Assembly: GCA_002406015.1 (NCBI GenBank)
Contig: DHMX01000015.1
Coordinates: 98,733 to 162,732, forward strand
DNA from: Lachnospiraceae bacterium UBA4631
Lineage (GTDB): Bacteria > Bacillota > Clostridia > Lachnospirales > Lachnospiraceae
Reading direction: 5' to 3'
DNA: 64,000 nucleotides
Each line of letters begins with the position of its first letter. Positions within the stretch are counted from its first letter, which is position 1. The notes under the pieces are model-generated. The model saw only the letters and a list, made by a program, of their open reading frames with translations. It made no database searches and had not been told where the DNA came from. This document shows, one piece after another, positions 53,037 to 62,000 of the stretch. The translations under genes and the position numbers were made by a program.

Positions 53037-53066
53037 CAAGAGAAAAACTCAGGGGGGATACGAAAG

Positions 53067-56000
53067 ATGAAGGGCAAAAGAATCAAACAGGTAATTGCAT
53101 GGTGTCTGGCGGTTATAATAACCATACAAAGTGTGGATTGGACAGGCATATCTGAGGTGGCAGCAGAAGCAGTATCTGCCGGACAGACGGAAACAGAATC
53201 GGATACGCAGCCGGTTGGTACACCACTTGTTTATGAAGACGGTATCGTACAGGATACGGTTACTATAACGGAAGCATCCTACCTTACAGGAGACCTGATA
53301 ATTGAAGGAAATTTGAATCTACAGGCTCCGCTTTCCTTAAATCATCATACCCTGATAGTACAGGGAAGCACAAATATTTATAATGCCGAACTTCATGTCA
53401 ACGGTTCTATGGAGTGCGAGCAGGAGCTTAATCTTTACAGCGGCAGTCTTGTATTTGAACAGGGCAGTCTTCAGGCAGACAAGGCAGTGGAATTAAAATA
53501 CAGTGCTGTGAGCATTCAGATGACACATGAGGAAGACTATTTCCGGATAAACGGAGACCTTTATATAGCGGCAAACGGAATCCGAACCTTCTCACCGGAA
53601 AAGGGAACCTTAGAGCTGACCGGAGATTACATAGAGCAAGCAAATCTAAACAACAACGATGAACCATATCAGACAGCCGGTATTCAGGCGGGCGAAGATT
53701 TTCAATTGCAGCTTTGCGGTAGTGGCAGCCAGATGTTAGATATTCAGTCTGACAATACCAGAATCCCAAATGTAATTGTTGCAGGGGAAGAAGAGCGAAA
53801 TATCTATTTGGCAAATAAAGCTCCAATCGATAATTTTGAAGTTGGAAATGCCAAGCTATATAACGGCGTATATCGTTTAAATCAGAGTGTCTATGATACA
53901 GAATATCAGGGATATACAAGATACAGCTATAATTATAACATTGTCTATCTTGAAGACGGAGATTTTCGCAACACCAAGGGCGGCATTACTATAAACGGTG
54001 ACTTCTACCAGAACGGTTCCGTACAGTGGGATAATACTGTCACTATAAACGGAGATTATCATGTAGAGGCGTTAAATATTGAAAATGATACCCTAGCGAC
54101 GGAGCCGACAGAAGGCACCTTCGCCTTTTATGATTCCTATAGTACCTTAAACATACATGGTGACTTCATTATGAACTCCATAACAGACCATACCGGACTT
54201 CAAAATTTCGGAACCATATATCTCTACGGCAACCTTACCCAAAAAGGAAATGGTATTGCAAACTTTGTACCGGAAAAGAACTGTACGTTATATTTCTATC
54301 CGGACGCAGACGGCAATACACCGATGATTAATTTTGAAGATAGTGAACATAACTGGCTTGCAGAAGTCCATAGTATGTCCGGAGTTGAATTTCAAACACC
54401 TGCGTGGGTGAAGGGTAACTGCTATGGTAATTATACAGGTACGGCAAAGGTGGCAGCCGAAGACCTGTATAGAATCCAGAATGCCCAAATTACGGTTGAG
54501 GTAATCGGGGATGTGCTGTTGGAACAAAATATGCAAGTCAATAAAGTAACTCTTATAATAAGGGGAACCACTATAAACCCCAATGGGTATTCTTTGGAAT
54601 GTGGGGGACTGATACTGGCAGACGGAACAGAAGCAGCCCTAATTATGGAACAGCCAACATCAAATATAACCATACATGGGGATTGTGTAGTAGGAAGTAT
54701 ACTTTCTAGTACACAACTGAATCAAGGAATTATAAGAGTTGGTGGTAATCTGACCCAGAAAAATCAGGGTACTCCGGATAATTTTGTCACAGGTGAACAA
54801 CTGACACTGATATTAGATGGCAGCGGTGTTATACAGGAAGTAAGCTTTGATAGCCCGGAATCCCAGATACAGCACATGGTAATCAATAACAGAAGTGAGG
54901 GATATGTCAAGTTTTTGACAGATGTTAATGTTGTTAATCTGGAGGATAAAAGCGGTACACTCATAGATACCCAAAAGCCGCTTATTACCGCCGTTACCGG
55001 AATCCCGGAGGACGGTGTTATAAATACTGCCATTCGGATACACGTAAAAGCAAGTGATAATAAAGAGCTTTCAGATATTAGCGTAAGCTATGCAGGCGAG
55101 GATGAGGACTGGACATTTATAACTAAAAACGAAGCGGAATGGTACAAAGGAATGTCTCAAGGCAGTTATACTGTTACATGGGATGTTAATGGCATAACTG
55201 GCACTAAAAATCTCCGAATCCAGGTGACAGATGCCAGCGGAAATGTAACCACGCAGATACAGCCGGTACAGGTAAACTGCGTAAATGTACCAGAAGTAAC
55301 GATTACAAACCTTACAGTATCCGGATACAGACCAAAGATAACCTATACCTGTACCAATACCCAGTATGTAAGCGAATACAGAATCGAAGTGTGGAATCAG
55401 GATGGAACGTTGATAAGAAAGGTAACTACGAGGGAACTATCTGCATCACTATGGGGAATAGAACCGGGACAAAGCTACTATATCACTGTAACTCCATATA
55501 GTCAGTCCGGCAACCGTCATCCGTCTGCAGTATCCGAGACCTTTGAAGTTACCGATACCACACCGCCAACAGTGGCATATAGTAGCTGGGGAGTTCCTGA
55601 AACCTATCTGCAAGGTATGGCAAGTATTATGGTATATGCTGCAGATGACTATAAGGTAGCCTATGTAGATTGTGAGGTATCTGCCGATGGACAGGACTGG
55701 ACACTGCTTGCACAGGAAATTCCAAGTAATGAATATATTCCCTTCCACATAGATACCACCCAGTTAGCGGACGGACCAATACAGACCCGGTTCATTGCTT
55801 ATGACACCGTAGGGAATGCCAGTGAACCAGCAATTAAAGATTACATAGTCGATAACACAGCACCGGCAGCACCCGATGGTGTGGAGGCTCAGTTGCAAAA
55901 CGGCACAGTACAGCTTCACTGGGAGGCGGTTGCCGATGCAGACCTGTCCGGCTATCGTGTTTATCGTAAGCTGGAAAATGAAGATTATCAAAGTATAGGA

Positions 56001-59000
56001 GTTGTAACCAAAACCAATACCAGCTACGTGGATAAAAAAATCACAGTCAATCAGCTCTATACTTATTATATCGTAGCCGTAGACCAGGCAGGAAATATCT
56101 CTGACCCATCTATGGAATGTGAAATATCAACCAAGGAAGACACAGAGCCGCCAACTATACCGGAATCTTTAATCTGTGTCGGACGAACCGGAAGCAGTGT
56201 ATTGCTTCGCTGGAATCCGTCTACCGATAATATCGGTGTTACCGGTTATCGCATTTACAGGGATGGTGTCTGTATAGATACCTGCATCGATACTGAATAT
56301 GAAGATACGGATTTGCAAACTGCCAAATTCTATACCTATGAGATTACAGCAATCGATGACAAAGAAAACGAGTCTGAAAAAAGTGAAGCTTGTACTGCCG
56401 GAACCAGTCTTCCGGTAATTACAAAAGTTACTCCGGCTGATTATCAGAATCTTGGCGGAGACAGTACCCGCATTGTCATTTCATGGGATGGTTATTGTCC
56501 GGGGAAAGATTATCAGATAACCGTTACCGGTTCTACAGACGGTGAAACATGGACAGAGATAAATCATAAGATACAGAATCTTCGTAAGCTTCATAACGAG
56601 ACTACCATAGAATGGGAGACTGCTTCCTTGCAGGAGGAGGAATACCGTATTTGTATTACGATAACGGATTCGCAGGGGAATGAAACAAGTCTGTATCGTA
56701 CTTATTATATTGACAACCAGCCGCCGGCACAGGTACGGCAGATAACAGCAACAGAAAAACAATCAGTTGCCTATTTGTGTTGGGATGCATCCATAAGTGC
56801 AGATGTAAGCGGTTATTATCTGTACCGGAGAACCGCAGGACAAACAGACTGGGAAATGCTCGCAGACCTCAAGGCAAACCAGATTAGCTACACAGATTCT
56901 GCCGTAACAGAAACAGAATCCTATCAGTATGCGGTTGCCGCATATGATGCTTATAAACACATCAGTCCGAAAACTGTAAGTGACTGGTTACAATTGGGAG
57001 CAGACCAGACTGCACCTAAAATAACCAAGGTTACATCTGCAAACGAAGTATTGCAAGGCATTGTCGATTTGACAATCACAGGTACGGACAACCGGGGTAT
57101 CGTAACCGGATATGCAGAATATTATCAGTCACAGACATTAGAATGGATACCGATTGCACAGGCAGAAGCAAAGGATAATCAGGTTACACTTACATGGGAT
57201 ACCGGTAAGCTTCATGGCAGATATTTAGTGCGGTTTGTTGTGACCGACGCTGCCGGAAATCAGAATACCGAAGAATATACACAATATTATGACATTGATA
57301 ATCAGGGTCCCGGAAAAATACAAAATCTACAGGCAGTTGCAGGCAGTACCGCTGTTGTTTTGTCATGGGATGCATTAGAAGATGATGATTACGAGTATAC
57401 GATAATTGAACAGCAGACAGAGGAAGGCTATCAGGAAATCGGAACCGTTACCACCGTATTGGGGTATCAGGTACAGGGACTGTATCCGGAAACAGACTAT
57501 ACCTTCCGGGTTGTTGCATATGACTTGTATGGAAACCGAGGGGAAGCATCGGATGCAATAACAGTACAAACGAAGGAAGATAATCTGGAACCGATTATAC
57601 AAGGAATTACTCCGAAGCAGACAGCCGTTCATAGTGAATTACAGGCAACACTCCGGGTAAGTGATAATACCGGAATACAGAGCTGCAGACTGGAATACTC
57701 CTTAGACGAAACCAACTGGCAGACCATACAGAGCTTTGACTGTCAGGGCAAGGCTGTGTATCAGACAGATGTAACTATGAACACAGAAGCACTTCCGGAG
57801 GGCATACTCTATCTGCGGGGGATGGCAGAGGACATTTATGGAAATATAACTGGCGAAAATCAGCTTATAGTAGAAATATCCATCGACCATACGGCACCGG
57901 AGCAGGTACAAGGAATCCGTTATCAGGAAGAAGAAGGAATTCCGGTTATCCGCTGGAATTCGGTTATGGATAATGACATACAGGCATATCATATCCGGAT
58001 AACAGATGCAGACGGAAATGTGGAAAAGGAGCAGGACGTTACCAGTCTTGTATATGAACATCGGACAGCACAACCGGGGAAACGCTATTATTATACCATT
58101 TATGCAATTGACCAGGCAGGGAACAAGGGAGCTGTTTCTGAAACTGTTTCCGGAATCCGCTCTGCGGACAAGCTCCCGCCGGAAATCACCAGCCTGACCC
58201 CTGGGGAAACTACGCCAATTCGCGGAATCGTTACTTTGTCTGCCATGGCAGTTGATAATCAGGCAATTGAAAGTGTATCCTTCTACTATGAGAGTCCGGA
58301 CGAGCCACAGATATACTATCTAATAGACACGATAGAAACCGGAGGGAAAAACGGACTTGTAAGTACGACCTTTGATACACGAAATCTACAGGATGGAATG
58401 TATCAGATATATGTACAGGCAAAAGACACGAATGGAAATGTCAGTGCATGGATGCAGAAGACATATTCCATTGATAATACTGCACCGGAACGGGCGGTGC
58501 TGTTAACCAGTGAAGAAAATTATCGGATTCGCTTAAGCTGGGAAACAAAAGGGCTTATAACAGATGTAGTACGGTATGAGCTGTATCGGCGTTCCAGTGC
58601 AGAAGACAATTTCAAAAAAATATATGCCGGAACCGATACCGCTTATCTGGATAGCGATGTAGACCCGGCATATGCCTATGGATATAAAATACGCACCTTT
58701 GATGCTGCCGGAAATTACACAGACAGCTATATTTCTTATGCAACTCCATATGATATTGATGATATTGCCCCACTGGCATATATTACAGCCAGCACCGTTA
58801 CCGTTGAGGGCTATGAACTGGTACTGGATGGGATTCAGTCTGCTGATAACCGGGGGATTGCTCGCTTTGACTGGGACTTTGGGGATGCTACGACCGGAAC
58901 CGGAGCCAAGGTAAAACATATCTATTCCCAGATTGGTACTTATACGGTATCTCTGACTGTAACCGATACCAGTGGCAATACCGGAAGCTATGAGGCAGAA

Positions 59001-62000
59001 GTAAAGGTTCTGCCAAAGGATACCACCGGAAGTGTCACTGTTACCGTAGTGGACGAACAGGGAGGTGTACTTCCAAATACCTGTCTGTATCTGGAAACCG
59101 AGGAAGAACAGACCGACCTTTACATGACGGATGAATACGGACAGTGTATATTGGCAGCAGAACCGGGAAGCTACCGGTTAGCAGTATTCTTAAATGGTTA
59201 TGTTGCAACAGAAGAAACGATTGATATTCCTTTGTTTGAACATGGAAATCATACCATTCGGCTGAAAAAGGGTGATGCTATAACCGGAGACTTTACGGTT
59301 CGGGAACTGGATTTTGAAGAAATCGTAGCTGCCGGTATAGATATTCATGCACCGGAGAACCAGCATGTATATGTAATAGTTACTACGTTAATATATGAAG
59401 AAAAAGAACGCAAGGTAGTGGAATATATAAATTCGTCCGGTGGAGGTGCCGGCGGTGGTGCTGGTGGAGGCAGTGGTCTATTCGGCACCAGCTATGTTAT
59501 GAGACCGGGTGATGGGGATGATGACAAGGACGATGATGACGATGAAGGCGAGCCTGATATACCGGAAGAACCAGAACCACCAAAACCGCCACAGCTTGTC
59601 AGAATAAGCATTATGCAGAGCATTTCATGGCTAAAAGAAATGTATGAGGCAAAGCTTACCGTTTATAATCCGGCAGGAAGTTCAACGCTGGTGCTTGAGG
59701 ATAATCAGGCAACGATTTATCTGCCAAGCGGAATCTCTTTGGCAAGGACAGCAACAAGGCAGACCTTGACACAGGAAATGGAACCGATTCGGGGCGGCAG
59801 CAAAGGAGAAGCCATCTGGTATGTAAAAGGAGATACTCCCGGAACCTATCACTTGCAGGCAAGCTATCATGGCGTATACCTGCCATTTAATGAGGAAGTA
59901 GAAGCAAAGTTTGAATCCAACGAATTTGAGGTTCTGGCAGGAAAAGGTCTGGTTCTCTATATTGAACCGGAAATTACGGGTGAATCAGGACTTCCGTACT
60001 ATGTTTATTTCACATTGGTAAATGAAAGCACCAGAGAGTTCTATAACATAAAGACTACATTCGGAACAGCAGAAGCCAGACGCTATTATCAGGTGAATAA
60101 CCAGAATAATAAGGCACTTCCGATTATGTCAAACGGAGATTATTTGTCGGTTCCATGCCTGAAGCCGGGAGAGACCATTCAGGGCGTATACATGACATCA
60201 ATGAAAACACCGACGCAAGGCTCTGCATATCAATATTATTTAAGTTTGGTTGGAGCCGAAATTAATGTTTTAAGGGGAGAAAATCTAGGAGTACAGGTAG
60301 AATTAAGACCAAGAGCCTCCCATATTTCTTTGCCGGATGTATTCTATGTGGAAGTTGAACCGGAGCAGACAGCCGGAGACCCTGTGGACAAATGGACCGG
60401 TGGCTATATAGAGGACAACACGATATTCTCTATGGGCGAATTGCAGGAATTCCCGATAACGATGCAGTATAATTCCAGACTTACAGATACCTGCGGTGAA
60501 TTTGGATATGGCTGGGTTCACAATTATGAAACCAGATTGATTGATATGCAGGATGCAACCATGCGGTACTATACTACACCAAATACCTACTATACCTTCC
60601 GCATGGACAACTTAGAGGAGCAGGAACCATGGAGCATAGATGAGGATGGCTACTATGTATTGGACCCATCTAAGCTTGCGATGGAACAGACCTATACCTG
60701 TCAGGCAAGACCGGACCTTAAATTATCCAGAAATGCACAGGGACAGTATATCTTGCAGGATGAGGACCGGACACAGTACACTTTCACACAGGAAGGGAAT
60801 CTTGCAGAAATACAAAAGGTTACTGGACAGACGATTGAAATTAACCGTAGTGAAACACAGGTAACCGTAACGGATTTGCTGATAGGAAATACCTATACCT
60901 ATCAGTTAAATGAAAATGGATTGGTAACGGAAATTCGTGATAGCAGCGGAAGAACAGTTCATTTTTACTATGATGAAAATAATTGTTTAAAAATATATGA
61001 AAATGTAGTCGGAGAGCGAACCTACTACACGTATGATGAAGCTCACCGTCTGCTGACAGCCGCCTATAATACAGGGGCGGTCTATGTAGCCAATACCTAT
61101 GATGAACAGGGAAGGGTCATTAGTCAGGACGATGGACTGGCTGAGACACCGCTTACCTTCTTTTCGTATACGCAAAACGAAGAAACCGGTGCCAGCACCA
61201 CCTCTGTCACAAACCGACTGGGACAGACGGCTACTACCTGTTATGATGCAAACGGCAACGTAGTATCCGAGACAAATGAAGCAGGTGATACTGCCTATTA
61301 TACTTATGATGAAAATGGAAATCAGACCAGTATCAAGGATGCAAATGGTAATTTACAGTTATATCACTACGATGCTCTGAACCAGTTGATTCAGATAACC
61401 GATGCGTATGGAACCAACACACATATGAGATACAATTGTGATAACCTGTTATCCACAAGCTATAACGATAATGGTGAACGGGTAAGCTTTTCATACAATC
61501 CATATGGACAAATCACAATACGCACCGACCAGAACAAGAACAGCACATTTTATACCTATAATGAAAACGGACAGTTAATAGGTGAGAAGGACCAGAAGGG
61601 TAGTAAGAAATATGAATATACCGGAGCATGGCAGACCCGGATTACCGATTACTTAGGGGGAGTCACTCAGTGCGAATACGATGCTGCCGGAAACCGGACT
61701 GCTGTAATACGGCAGGATGGAGCAAGGGAAACTACAACCTATGATGCAATGGGAAGAGTTACCAGCACAACAAACACATCCGGTGGGGTGACCCGGTATA
61801 CTTATGATGCACTCGGTAACATAAGCACGATGACCAATCCGGCAGGTGGTGTTACTACCTATCGATATAATGACATTGGCTGGTTGACAAGTGTTACAGA
61901 ACCCGATGGTGCATCCCTTACCTATACTACGAATGCAGAAGGCTGGATTACCTCTGTTACAGATAGTCTCGGAAGAACTACCAGCTACACCTATGATGCA

